DNA of 64,000 nt from Promicromonospora sp. AC04 (GTDB lineage: Bacteria > Actinomycetota > Actinomycetes > Actinomycetales > Cellulomonadaceae). Within the stretch, counting starts at the first letter, position 1, and the number at the start of each line of letters is the position of its first letter. Under the pieces are notes generated by a model, which was given only the letters and a program-made list of their open reading frames with translations, was not told the origin of the DNA and made no database searches. The position numbers were made by a program, and so were the translations under genes. Where the stretch lies: assembly GCF_003058225.1 (NCBI RefSeq), contig NZ_QBUG01000005.1:310001-374000 (forward strand). Direction: 5' to 3'. Shown here piece after piece: positions 50,584 to 58,912 of this stretch.

Positions 50584-51531
50584 ATGCCCGCACCTGACCT
50601 CTCGACCAGCCCCTACGACGCCGTGGTGGTCGGCGGCGGCCCCGCCGGCCTGCAGGCCGCGCTCACGCTCGGCCGCATGCACCGGCGCGTGGTCCTGCTC
50701 GACTCCGGCGAATACCGCAACGCGTCCGCCGAGCACATGCACAACTTCGTGACGCACGACGGCACGCCGCCCGCCGAGTTCCGCGCCGCGGCCCGGGCGG
50801 AGCTGGCCGCGTACGCGACGGTGACCGTCCGCGAGACGGGGGCGACCGCCGTCGTGCCGGACGGCGACGGGTTCCGGGTGGAGCTGGGCGGGGAGCCGCT
50901 CGCGACCCGCACCGTCGTGCTCGCGACCGGGATGCGGGACACCCTCCCCGCGATCCCCGGGCTGGAACCGCTGTTCGGCACCGTCGCCGCCGTCTGCCCG
51001 TACTGCCACGGGCACGAGCTGAGCGGCAAGCGCGTGGCCGTGCTCGGCAGCGGCCCGCATGTGGCCCGGGTGGTGTTCCTGCTGGAGCGCATCGCGAGCC
51101 ACCTCACCGTCCTGGCCGACGGCGGCGAGTTCGACCCGGGCGCCCGCGCGCAGCTCGACGACGCCGGGGTCGCCGTCCGGCCCGAGGCCGTCAAGGAGCT
51201 GCGGCCCAGCGCCGGGGGCGCGACGGTGTCGTTCACGGACGGTCCGGACGAGGAGGTGGGCGGCGTGTTCGTGTCGGCCGAGTTCGCCCAGCGCGCCCCG
51301 TTCGCGGAGCAGCTCGGCCTGGACCTGCTGCCGTCCGGCGCCGTGGAGATCGACGCGATGGGCCGCACGAGCGTGCCCGGCGTGTTCGCCGCGGGCGACA
51401 TGGCGCACACGTCGGCGATGCCGATGCCGCTGGCGTCGGTGCTCATGGCGGCGTCGTCCGGCCTGTTGGCCGCCGTGTCCCTGGACGCGGAGCTGCTGAG
51501 CCGCGACCACCCGGCCCCGACGCCGGCCTGA
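50584..51531 (+). CDS. thioredoxin reductase-like FAD/NAD(P) oxidoreductase
   Basis: A 315-residue two-domain flavoprotein. FAD binds at VVVGGGPAGLQAALTLGRM (about 14-32). The redox pair is Cys138/Cys141 in AAVCPYCHGHELSG. The NAD(P) site is AVLGSGPHVARVVFL, and the C-terminal FAD motif is VPGVFAAGDMAHTSAMPMPL. It resembles small-molecule disulfide reductases and oxidases of this family as well as thioredoxin reductase. No thioredoxin gene is adjacent, so the substrate is open. It is divergent from MerR. Confidence 0.88.
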   Translation: MPAPDLSTSPYDAVVVGGGPAGLQAALTLGRMHRRVVLLDSGEYRNASAEHMHNFVTHDGTPPAEFRAAARAELAAYATVTVRETGATAVVPDGDGFRVELGGEPLATRTVVLATGMRDTLPAIPGLEPLFGTVAAVCPYCHGHELSGKRVAVLGSGPHVARVVFLLERIASHLTVLADGGEFDPGARAQLDDAGVAVRPEAVKELRPSAGGATVSFTDGPDEEVGGVFVSAEFAQRAPFAEQLGLDLLPSGAVEIDAMGRTSVPGVFAAGDMAHTSAMPMPLASVLMAASSGLLAAVSLDAELLSRDHPAPTPA

Positions 51532-51538
51532 GGACCGC

Positions 51539-52030
51539 TCAGCCCGCCGGGCGGACCGCGCCGCGGATCCGCTCACGGGCGGTGCGGCCGCGGCGGGTCG
51601 CCGGGATGCTGCCGGTGGCGCGGGCGAGACCGAACGGGGCCCGCGCGTCCGCGTAGAGGCTCTCGTGCCCGCCGGCGGCCACGGCGAACGTCTCGTGCCA
51701 CACGTTGACCGCGCCCGGGACCTTCCTGGCGCGCCGGTAGAAGGCGAGCCAGGCGGGCCGATGGGCGCGCTCGTCGGCGTTCGCGTACCGGTAGATGTCC
51801 TCCACGCTGCGCCAGTACTGGATCGTCGTGACACCACGCAGGTCCGCGTCGAGAACCGTCCGGGCGTGGAGAAAACCGGAGGACGGGTCGTTCCACAGCT
51901 CGCGCAGCATCGGCCCCATCGCAGCGAACGCGGGCAGCCAGGCGTCGGGGCGCCAGGGCCGGTTGACCCGGGCGCCGATCAGGAAGACGGCGAGGTCGCC
52001 GTCGTGCTCGTGCGTCGTCAGCTCTGTCAT
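51539..52030 (-). CDS. DUF4188 domain protein (heme-dependent dehydratase-like fold)
   Basis: A 163-residue protein. AVFLIGARVNRPWRPDAWLP, TTIQYWRSVEDIYRYANADE and VNVWHETFAV match the DUF4188 group, ferredoxin-like alpha/beta-barrel proteins related to small monooxygenases and isomerases. Reaction unknown. It is divergent from a MerR gene, and its promoter TTGACA-N19-AATAAT (52094-52064, minus strand) has the long spacer of MerR-activated promoters with a dyad in the spacer. Confidence 0.78.
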   Translation of the reverse strand: MTELTTHEHDGDLAVFLIGARVNRPWRPDAWLPAFAAMGPMLRELWNDPSSGFLHARTVLDADLRGVTTIQYWRSVEDIYRYANADERAHRPAWLAFYRRARKVPGAVNVWHETFAVAAGGHESLYADARAPFGLARATGSIPATRRGRTARERIRGAVRPAG

Positions 52031-52044
52031 GGCAGGCCCTTCAG

Positions 52045-52064
52045 TTGGATAGTTTGACTCTCCA
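52045..52064. promoter_or_regulatory. MerR operator 1 in divergent promoter region
   Basis: TTGGATAGTTTGACTCTCCA is an imperfect dyad (TGGAnAGT and ACTnTCCA halves), repeated as TTGGATAGTGATAGTCTCCA 23 bases to the right. It contains TTGACT (52054-52059), a -35 box 19 bases before TAGTCT (52079-52084) for the MerR gene. Confidence 0.65.
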
Positions 52065-52067
52065 TTA

Positions 52068-52087
52068 TTGGATAGTGATAGTCTCCA
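52068..52087. promoter_or_regulatory. MerR operator 2 in divergent promoter region
   Basis: Second tandem dyad, centred in the 19-base spacer of the DUF4188 promoter (TTGACA at 52094-52089, AATAAT at 52069-52064 on the minus strand). This is the expected position for activation by MerR-type DNA bending. Confidence 0.65.
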
Positions 52088-52109
52088 ATGTCAAGACCTG
52101 GGGAGGAAC

Positions 52110-52751
52110 ATGCGGATCTCGATGCTGGCCGAGCGGACCGGCCTGCCCGTCGCAACCTTGAAGTACTACCTTCGCGAGGGCCTGGTGCCCCCGGGCATCG
52201 CGACGGCCCGCACGCAGGCGCTCTACGACGAGGCGCACGTCGCGCGCGTGCTGCTCGTCCGCGCGCTCACCGAGTCCGCCTCGCTCAGCCTCGCCGCCGT
52301 GCGGCAGGTCCTGGCTGTCCTGGACGACCCGCCCGCCTCACGGCACGATCTGCTCGGCGCCGCACAGCACGCGCTGCTCACCGACGAGGAGCGCAGCGCC
52401 GGTACGCCGGGCGCGCCGGCGGCCGACCCCTGGCTGAGCCGCGCCGCCGCCGTCGTCGCGGCGCGCGGCTGGTACTGCGACACGGACGACCCGCTCGTCA
52501 GGCGCCTCGCCGAGGGGCTCCGCGCCGCCGACGCCGCCGACGTCACCATCTCCGACGAGCACCTCGACGCGTACGCGCGGGCCAGCGAGACGATCGCCGA
52601 CGCGGACGTCGCCTCCGTGCCTGCCGACGCGGCCGGGGCGATGCGCCAGGTGGTGGTCGGGACGCTGCTCACCGACCCGTTGATCCTGACGTTGCGGCGC
52701 ATCGCACAGCAGCAGGCGAGCGACACGGCGGCAGCCCGCCCCACGTCGTGA
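52110..52751 (+). CDS. MerR family transcriptional regulator (DUF4188 partner)
   Basis: A 213-residue MerR regulator. MRISMLAERTGLPVATLKYY and LREGLVPPGIATARTQALYD form the DNA-binding part. The C-terminal domain is long and helical, suggesting a small organic ligand. GGGAGGA is directly upstream of the ATG at 52110, which decides against the ATG at 52068. It likely controls the divergent DUF4188 gene through two tandem 20-base dyads. It is convergent with dnaG. Confidence 0.87.
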   Translation: MRISMLAERTGLPVATLKYYLREGLVPPGIATARTQALYDEAHVARVLLVRALTESASLSLAAVRQVLAVLDDPPASRHDLLGAAQHALLTDEERSAGTPGAPAADPWLSRAAAVVAARGWYCDTDDPLVRRLAEGLRAADAADVTISDEHLDAYARASETIADADVASVPADAAGAMRQVVVGTLLTDPLILTLRRIAQQQASDTAAARPTS

Positions 52752-52755
52752 GCGC

Positions 52756-54717
52756 CTACGCGCTCTCGCGGAGTGCCCGGCGTTCGCTCTGGATTGCCAG
52801 GAGAGCCCTGTGCGCCGCGTCATAGCCGACCGTGTCGGACGGGTCAGTCCGTTGCAGCCGACTGCGAGCGTCGGCAATGCGGCGGGACAGCTCCAGGTCA
52901 GTCACCCTGCGCACCATACCTTCGACGAACGCACCGATGGCTTCCTCCCGGTCCTCCGGGAGGGTTACCACCGACAGTTGCGTGACCAGTCCCGACACCG
53001 TCTCAGGCGCCTGCTCCAGCACCGCCGCAACCCATTGAGCCGTCGAGATCTGTCGCCCAGTCGCTGCTCCGCCGGCCGCTCTGATCGCGGAGTGCACGGC
53101 GCGCCAAGCAGGTACGGAGAACGCGTCGTTGCCCAGGGTGTCGAATGACGCCGGCACGTGTTGTGGGTACTGCAGTACAGCCGCGAGGGCCATGTGCTCG
53201 TCACGGGCGACGAGGTCTGTGAGATCGGGTGTCGGTACCTGCGGCATGCCGGCCGATGCCAGGCGGTCGCCCCCGGGCCCGCGCCCCTCGGACGGCATGC
53301 GGTCGGCGGACGAGCGATCGCCGTCGGCCTGGCCGGGTGCGCGCCGCAGCGACGGTGTCGACGCCACGCGGGCGACCTCACGTCGCACCTCGTCGACCTC
53401 CGCGCCGATCCACCGGGCGACCTCGCGCATGTAGCCGTCCCGCTGACTGCGGTCCCGGATGCGCACGATCTCTGGTGCTGCAGCCCGCACGGCTGACACG
53501 CGGCCCTCCACGGTGTTCAGGTCGAACTGGTCGATCTTGGCCTGGATCACAAAGGCGAACAGGGGTTTGCGGCCGTCGACCAGCGCACGCACCGCCTCCG
53601 GGCCCTTTGCCATGCGCAGGTCGCACGGGTCCATGCCGTCGTCGGCGACGGCCACGAACGTCGCTGCGTAGAACCGCTGGTCCTCGCCGTACGCACGCTC
53701 CGCGGCCTTCTGCCCGGCCGCGTCGCCGTCGAACGTGAAGATGATCTCGCCGCCCACCGTCCCGCCGGACGCGAGCTGCATGCCGCCCCCCGCCGTCGTG
53801 TCGCCGAGCAGGCGCCGCACCACCTTGGCGTGGTCGGCGCCGAAGGCCGTGCCGCACGTGGCCACCGCCGTCGTCACGCCGGAGAGGTGCGCGGCCATGA
53901 CGTCCGTGTACCCCTCGACCACCACCACCTTCTTGTCCTTGGCGATCGCCCGCTTGGCGAGGTCGATCCCGTACAGCACGTGCGACTTCTTGTAGAGGCT
54001 GGTCTCGGGGGTGTTGAGGTACTTGGGCCCCTGGTCGTCCTCGAACAGGCGGCGCGCACCGAACCCGATCACGGCCCCCGTCACGTCCCGGATGGGCCAC
54101 ATGACGCGGCCGCGGAACCGGTCATAGATGCCGCGGCGGCCCTCCGACATCAGGCCGCTCGCAATGAGCTCCCCCTGCGTGAAGCCCCGGCCCTGGAGGT
54201 GGCGCTGCAGCGCGTCCCAGCCCTGGGGGGCGAACCCGACGCCGAACAGCTCGGCGTCGGACCGGTCGAAGCTGCGCTCGGCGAGGAACGCGCGCGCGGC
54301 CGTCGCGCCGGGCGCCATGAGCTGCTCGGCGTAGAACTCCGCGGCCACGCGGTGGGCCTCCAGCAGGCGCTGCCGCTTGCCCGGCTCGTCGCGCGGACGG
54401 GCGGCCCCGCCCTCCTCGTAACGCAGCTGCACGCCGGTCTTGCCCGCGAGGTACTCGATGGCCTCCGTGAAGCTCAGCCCGTCCATCTTCATGACGAACT
54501 CGATGACGTCGCCGCCCTCGCCGCAGCCGAAGCAGTGGTACCGCCCGACGCTGGGCCGCACGTTGAAGCTGGGGCTGCGCTCGTCGTGGAAGGGGCACAG
54601 CCCCACCAGCGCGCCCACCCCGGCGGGCTTGAGGGTCACGTGCGCCGAGACGATCTCGTCGATCCGCGCGCGCTCGCGGACCAGGTCCACGTCCTCGCGT
54701 CTGATCAGCCCGGCCAC
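52756..54717 (-). CDS. dnaG: DNA primase
   Basis: A 653-residue replicative primase that makes RNA primers at the fork. N-terminal CHC2 zinc finger: LVGLCPFHDERSPSF and RYHCFGCGEGG (Cys/His/Cys/Cys). The Toprim core has VVVVEGYTDVMAAHLSG and IIFTFDGDAAGQKAA, with acidic metal residues. The C-terminal helicase-binding domain begins near DEHMALAAVLQYPQHV. The GTG at 54717 follows TAGACT (54725-54730) by seven bases, indicating a leaderless transcript. In many actinobacteria it adjoins dgt; here about 2 kb of accessory genes lie between. Confidence 0.96.
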   Translation of the reverse strand: MAGLIRREDVDLVRERARIDEIVSAHVTLKPAGVGALVGLCPFHDERSPSFNVRPSVGRYHCFGCGEGGDVIEFVMKMDGLSFTEAIEYLAGKTGVQLRYEEGGAARPRDEPGKRQRLLEAHRVAAEFYAEQLMAPGATAARAFLAERSFDRSDAELFGVGFAPQGWDALQRHLQGRGFTQGELIASGLMSEGRRGIYDRFRGRVMWPIRDVTGAVIGFGARRLFEDDQGPKYLNTPETSLYKKSHVLYGIDLAKRAIAKDKKVVVVEGYTDVMAAHLSGVTTAVATCGTAFGADHAKVVRRLLGDTTAGGGMQLASGGTVGGEIIFTFDGDAAGQKAAERAYGEDQRFYAATFVAVADDGMDPCDLRMAKGPEAVRALVDGRKPLFAFVIQAKIDQFDLNTVEGRVSAVRAAAPEIVRIRDRSQRDGYMREVARWIGAEVDEVRREVARVASTPSLRRAPGQADGDRSSADRMPSEGRGPGGDRLASAGMPQVPTPDLTDLVARDEHMALAAVLQYPQHVPASFDTLGNDAFSVPAWRAVHSAIRAAGGAATGRQISTAQWVAAVLEQAPETVSGLVTQLSVVTLPEDREEAIGAFVEGMVRRVTDLELSRRIADARSRLQRTDPSDTVGYDAAHRALLAIQSERRALRESA

Positions 54718-54784
54718 GGTCCGAAGTCTATGCGCGCGCCCGGCACGAAGGCGCCGCCGTCCACAGCACCAGGGTCATGTGGTG

Positions 54785-54839
54785 GTGGGCGCGATCGTTG
54801 CGCCCGAACCGGACGCGATGTGGCAACGATCGCTCCCAC
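54785..54839. terminator. 17-bp hairpin with a competing alternative fold
   Basis: Arms 54785-54801 and 54823-54839 (one mismatch) enclose a 21-base loop. The loop segment 54805-54816 can instead pair with 54847-54860 (12 pairs, two-base bulge). It lies between the AraC stop (54866) and the dnaG promoter, so a terminator for the minus-strand AraC gene is the simplest reading. Confidence 0.6.
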
Positions 54840-54865
54840 AACAAATGCGTCCGGCGTTCGGGGGC

Positions 54866-55750
54866 TCAGCGTCCGGACAGCGCGAGCGCCGCCGCGCAGC
54901 TCCGGGCGTACTCGCCCGGCGCGACGCCGACCGCGCGCACGAAGTCCCCGGTGAAGTGCGCCTGGTCGTAGTAGCCGACTGCGGCCGCGAGCCCCGCCAG
55001 GTCCAGCGCCGGGTCGCGGCCCAGCATCTCGGCGGCGAGGTGCACCCGATGCCGCTGGAGCACCCACTTGGGGCTGACGCCCACCCAGTCCGCGAACAGG
55101 CGCTGCAGCGAGCGCGGCGTGGTGCCGAGCCGGTCAGCGAGGGCCGCGACGGTGGTGCCCGGCACGGCGTCGGCGATCACGTCGAACGCCTCGCGGAGTG
55201 CGGCCAGGGCGGCGGTGGACCGCGGCGTCCGGGCCCGTTCGGCCGCGGCCCGGAGGAGGGGGGTGATGGTCTCGACGGCGGCCTCCGGCCGGCCGGCCAG
55301 CGCTTGGGCGAGCGCCTCGCCGCCGGTGCGCGCCGCCGTCGGGCCGAGGAACGTGGCGGGTTCGACGGCGCCGCGCTCCCCCGCGTCCGCGAGCCCCAGC
55401 AGGGCGCGGTAGCCGCCCGGGCGCAGCTTGGTGCCGACCACGCCGCCGCGGCCGGCGAGCGTGCGCTGGTCGGAGGGCCCGGCGGGCATGGCGTAGGCGA
55501 GGAAGCCCGCGTCCTCCGCGACGACCTGTCCCACCGGATGCGGCACGACGGTCTGGGTGAACGTCACGCCGGGCGGCAGGTCCCAGGTGATCACCCAGTG
55601 CCAGTCCACGAGGTCGGCGAGGTCCGGGGCGGGTTCGACGCGGGCGAGCGCGAACCGGTCGCGCGCACGTGCGGGGTTGACGATGCCGAGCGTGGGCCCG
55701 GACTCGAGCGCGTGGGTCACCGAGGTACCGCCGTCGAACACCTGTCGCAT
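54866..55750 (-). CDS. AraC family transcriptional regulator (VOC partner)
   Basis: A 294-residue AraC-type regulator. The N-terminal beta-rich sensing domain resembles DUF6597 (LADLVDWHWVITWDLPPGVT, AGRGGVVGTKLRPGGYRALL). The C-terminal helix-turn-helix has TTVAALADRLGTTPRSLQRL, FADWVGVSPKWVLQRHRVHL and DLAGLAAAVGYYDQAHFTGD. The ATG at 55750 has GGAAGA next to it. It is divergent from a VOC-fold gene 43 bases away, which it probably regulates. Confidence 0.87.
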   Translation of the reverse strand: MRQVFDGGTSVTHALESGPTLGIVNPARARDRFALARVEPAPDLADLVDWHWVITWDLPPGVTFTQTVVPHPVGQVVAEDAGFLAYAMPAGPSDQRTLAGRGGVVGTKLRPGGYRALLGLADAGERGAVEPATFLGPTAARTGGEALAQALAGRPEAAVETITPLLRAAAERARTPRSTAALAALREAFDVIADAVPGTTVAALADRLGTTPRSLQRLFADWVGVSPKWVLQRHRVHLAAEMLGRDPALDLAGLAAAVGYYDQAHFTGDFVRAVGVAPGEYARSCAAALALSGR

Positions 55751-55793
55751 TCTTCCAAGACTGGCACAGCCAGGCCGCGACAGCATCGATGAC

Positions 55794-56246
55794 ATGAAGA
55801 ACTCAGCCCTGCACCCCAACATCTCCGTGGCCGACGCCCGCGCGGCCATCACCTTCTACGAGGCGGCGCTCGGCGCCGAGCCGCTCGACGTCATCACCGC
55901 CGGGGACGCCGTGATCCACTCCGACCTGGTCCTGCGGTCCGCAGCGGGCGAGTCCACGTTCACCGTCGCCGGCGCGTTCCCGCCGGACTCCGTCGCGCCC
56001 GAGCCCGGCGCGCCAACGCATGCGAGCTTCACGATCCCGGTCGAGGACACCGACGCCGCGTACGCCCGGGCGCTCGGCGCCGGCGCGACGAGCCTGGCCG
56101 AGCCGGCCGACTGGTTCGAGGGGTTTCGGCAGGCCGCGGTGCGGTGCCCGTTCGGCCACCGCTGGTACTTCGTCACGGTGGACGACGCCGTCACGCCCGC
56201 CGACGTCCAGCGCGCGAGCGACGCCTGGGCGGCTGCCCGCGACTGA
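55794..56246 (+). CDS. VOC (glyoxalase/bleomycin-resistance) family protein
   Basis: A 150-residue protein with the paired beta-alpha-beta-beta-beta modules of the vicinal oxygen chelate fold. It has HPNISVADARAAITFYEAAL at the start, THASFTIPVEDTDAAYARAL, and a closing AAVRCPFGHRWYFVTVDD. It looks like the PhnB-type subgroup. Members bind metals, antibiotics or small carbonyl compounds; substrate unknown. It pairs with the divergent AraC gene and ends just before a 31-bp hairpin. Confidence 0.87.
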   Translation: MKNSALHPNISVADARAAITFYEAALGAEPLDVITAGDAVIHSDLVLRSAAGESTFTVAGAFPPDSVAPEPGAPTHASFTIPVEDTDAAYARALGAGATSLAEPADWFEGFRQAAVRCPFGHRWYFVTVDDAVTPADVQRASDAWAAARD

Positions 56247-56258
56247 CCGGCCGAGGCC

Positions 56259-56327
56259 CCGGAATTGACCATGCGGTTGCTGCCAGATCGCGGCCTGATC
56301 TGGCAACAACTGCATGATCAATCCCGG
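56259..56327. terminator. 31-bp imperfect hairpin after VOC gene
   Basis: Arms 56259-56289 and 56297-56327 match at 27 of 31 positions around a 7-base loop, 12 bases past the VOC stop. All four differences are transitions; three become G-U pairs in the minus-strand RNA but only one in the plus-strand RNA. It probably ends the VOC transcript and insulates the next gene. Confidence 0.65.
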
Positions 56328-56398
56328 AGCATTGTTTTGGTTTGCCGGGCTCACGCAGTTCGGTACGCTTTGCCCCGACTCAGGGAGGAAAGTGCACT

Positions 56399-56566
56399 AT
56401 GCCTATTCGGTTTCGCAAGCGGTGGGGGCTTGGCCCGGTGAAGTTCAACTTCACGCAGCGCGGCCTGTCGTCGTGGAGCTTCAAGGTCGGCCCGTGGTCC
56501 TGGAACTCCAAGACCAAGAAGCACAGCGTGGACCTGCCGGGCGCCTTCAGCTGGCGACAGAGCTGA
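56399..56566 (+). CDS. DUF4236 domain protein, 55 residues
   Basis: A short basic protein, MPIRFRKRWGLGPVKFNFTQ onward, matching the DUF4236 family of small N-terminal domains (arginine-rich start, then beta strands with Ser/Trp). Its role is unknown; in other proteins this domain precedes membrane or secretion parts, but here it stands alone. AGGGAGGAA lies ten bases before the ATG. Confidence 0.8.
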   Translation: MPIRFRKRWGLGPVKFNFTQRGLSSWSFKVGPWSWNSKTKKHSVDLPGAFSWRQS

Positions 56567-56721
56567 TCCACCGGCGCTGACCCCGGACCGGGCCGTCGGC
56601 GTCCTCCCCGCACCAGCAGGCGATTCTGCCCGCTCCGGCTCCGGAGTGGTCAGGGTCGCCTGTTCGTGCTGGGAGCGGCCGGATTCCGGGGATGTCGGCC
56701 ACCGTGGCTAGAGTGGCCGAC

Positions 56722-58008
56722 GTGGAGCAAGCCCTTGGGAAGAGCATCCCGCCGTCGTACAGCGCGCAGGACGTCGAGCGCTGGGTGACCGAACCGCCCA
56801 AGTCGCAGGCCCGGACCCCCTTCGAGCGCGACCGCGGCCGCGTTGTGCACTCCTCGGCGCTGCGCCGGCTCGGCGCCAAGACCCAGGTGCTCGGCGCGGG
56901 GCACGACGACTTCGTCCGCACCCGCCTCACGCACTCCCTCGAGGTGGCCCAGGTGGGCCGCGGCATGGGCCGCTCGCTGGGCTGCGACCCCGACGTGGTC
57001 GACACCGCCTGCCTCACCCACGACCTCGGGCACCCGCCCTTCGGGCACAACGGCGAGACGGCGCTGGCCGAGATCGCCGAGCCGATCGGCGGCTTCGAGG
57101 GCAACGCGCAGACCCTGCGCCTGCTGACCCGGCTCGAGCCCAAGGTCCTCGCCGACGACGACACCCCCGCCGGTCTCAACCTGACCCGCGCCAGCCTCGA
57201 CGCGAGCGTCAAGTACCCGTGGGCCTACGGTGCGGGCCCGGCCCGGCCCGACGGTACGGCGAGCCGGAAGTTCGGCGTCTACGCCGACGACCTCCCCGTC
57301 TTCACGTGGCTCCGCAAGGACGCGCCCGACGGCGTCAAGTGCCTCGAGGCCCAGGTCATGGACCTCGCCGACGACATCAGCTACTCGGTGCACGACGTCG
57401 AGGACGGCGTGGTGGCGAGCCGGATCGACCTGGACCTCATGGCGCACGCCGAGGAACGCGCGCGCGTGGCCGAGTACGTGCGGTCCTGGTACGGCGAGTG
57501 GTACACGGCGGACGCCATCGACGCGGCGATCGGGCGCCTGCAGGAGCACCTGCGCGGCACGGGGCACCTGATGCGGGCGTTCGACGGGTCGCGCCGGTCC
57601 CTGGCCTCGCTCAAGGACATGACGAGCCAGCTCATCGGCCGGTTCATCGGCTCGGCGATCGCCGCCACCCGCGCCGAGTTCGGCGAGGGCGACCTCACGC
57701 GGTACGCCGCGCGGCTCGTGGTACCCGCCGACACCGAGCACGAGATCCTCGCGCTCAAGGGCATCGCCGTCACCTATGTCATGGCGCCGCGCGGCCAGGA
57801 GCCCCGCTACCTGCGGGAGCGGGAGATGCTGACCGACCTCGTGCGCGTGCTCGCCGACCGCGGCCCCGACGAGCTGGAGAAGCCCTTTGCCGCGGACTGG
57901 CGTGCGGCGCCCGACGACGCCGCACGCCTGCGGGTGGTGGTCGACCAGGTCGCGTCACTGACGGACCTGTCGGCTATCGCGCTGCACCGCCGGCTGGTCA
58001 CCCCTTGA
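56722..58008 (+). CDS. dgt: deoxyguanosinetriphosphate triphosphohydrolase-like HD protein
   Basis: This 428-residue dNTPase removes triphosphate from deoxynucleoside triphosphates, helping to control dNTP pools. The HD-domain metal ligands lie in VRTRLTHSLEVAQVGRGMGR and CLTHDLGHPPFGHNGE, with a later Asp in MDLADDISYSVHDVEDGVV. ARTPFERDRGRVVHSSALRR is the family's N-terminal signature. I prefer GTG 56722 because TAGAGT (56709-56714) lies seven bases before it; ATG 56692 would add ten residues. Its 3' end overlaps the convergent malG by 11 bases. Confidence 0.9.
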   Translation: MEQALGKSIPPSYSAQDVERWVTEPPKSQARTPFERDRGRVVHSSALRRLGAKTQVLGAGHDDFVRTRLTHSLEVAQVGRGMGRSLGCDPDVVDTACLTHDLGHPPFGHNGETALAEIAEPIGGFEGNAQTLRLLTRLEPKVLADDDTPAGLNLTRASLDASVKYPWAYGAGPARPDGTASRKFGVYADDLPVFTWLRKDAPDGVKCLEAQVMDLADDISYSVHDVEDGVVASRIDLDLMAHAEERARVAEYVRSWYGEWYTADAIDAAIGRLQEHLRGTGHLMRAFDGSRRSLASLKDMTSQLIGRFIGSAIAATRAEFGEGDLTRYAARLVVPADTEHEILALKGIAVTYVMAPRGQEPRYLREREMLTDLVRVLADRGPDELEKPFAADWRAAPDDAARLRVVVDQVASLTDLSAIALHRRLVTP

Positions 58009-58912
58009 CGGAGCCCGCCGTCAGACCGCCGACTATGTACTTCTGCAGGAACAGGAACAGCGCGAGCACCGGCACCGCCGATATGACGGCGCCCGCCGTG
58101 AACAGGCCCCAGTTGGCGTCCTGCAGCGACGACACCCAGCCGTAGAGCCCCACGGCGAGCGTCCAGTTCTCCTCCGACTGCAGCAGCACGCGCGCGATGA
58201 TGAACTCACCGAACGTGCTGATGAAGCTGAGCAGGCCCACCACGGCGAGGATCGGCGCGGTCAGGCGCAGCACGATGGTCCAGTAGATCTGGGCGTGCGA
58301 GGCGCCGTCGATCTTCGCGGCCTCGTCGATCTCGCGCGGCACGGTGTTGAAGAACCCGTACATGAGGAACGTGTTCACGCCGAGCGCCCCGCCCAGGTAC
58401 ACGCAGATCAGCGAGAGCTTGGAGTCCAGGCCGAGCCCCGGCACCACGTTCCCGAGCGAGATGAGCAGCAGGAAGATCGCCACGAAGGCGAGCATCTGCG
58501 GGAACATCTGGATCACGAGCAGGGCGGTGAGCCCTACGCGGCGTCCGCTGAACCGGAACCGCGAGAAGGCGTACGCGGCCGCCGCCCCCATGAGCACGGT
58601 CCCCACGCCGGTCGCGACCGCCACCACCAGGGTGTTCCCCATCCAGGTCCAGAACTTCGTTCCGCCGAGCGCCACGTAGTTGGCGCCCGACACCGACGCG
58701 AACAGGTCGTTGGAACCGGTGAGCGTGCCGCCGTCGGACAGCGAGGCCGACACGACGTAGACCAGCGGGAAGCCCGCGTAGAGGACGGCGAGGACGCCGA
58801 CCAGGTGGCGCCAGCCGATGTCGGAGAACCAGCGGGCGGCCGACGGGCGGCGGGTCACCGCCGGCCTGCGGGGCGGTGCCGCCGAGCGGGCCGGGGGAAT
58901 CGTCGTGGTCAT
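57998..58912 (-). CDS. malG: maltose-type ABC transporter permease MalG
   Basis: A 304-residue CUT1 permease. Basic N-terminus, first membrane segment LVGVLAVLYAGFPLVYVVSA, EAA loop DEAAKIDGASHAQIYWTIVL and ending YIVGGLTAGSVKG. The ATG shares one base with the malF stop (TGATG). The assignment to maltose or maltodextrin comes from the long MalF-type partner and the adjacent GH13 gene. Confidence 0.88.
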   Translation of the reverse strand: MTTTIPPARSAAPPRRPAVTRRPSAARWFSDIGWRHLVGVLAVLYAGFPLVYVVSASLSDGGTLTGSNDLFASVSGANYVALGGTKFWTWMGNTLVVAVATGVGTVLMGAAAAYAFSRFRFSGRRVGLTALLVIQMFPQMLAFVAIFLLLISLGNVVPGLGLDSKLSLICVYLGGALGVNTFLMYGFFNTVPREIDEAAKIDGASHAQIYWTIVLRLTAPILAVVGLLSFISTFGEFIIARVLLQSEENWTLAVGLYGWVSSLQDANWGLFTAGAVISAVPVLALFLFLQKYIVGGLTAGSVKG

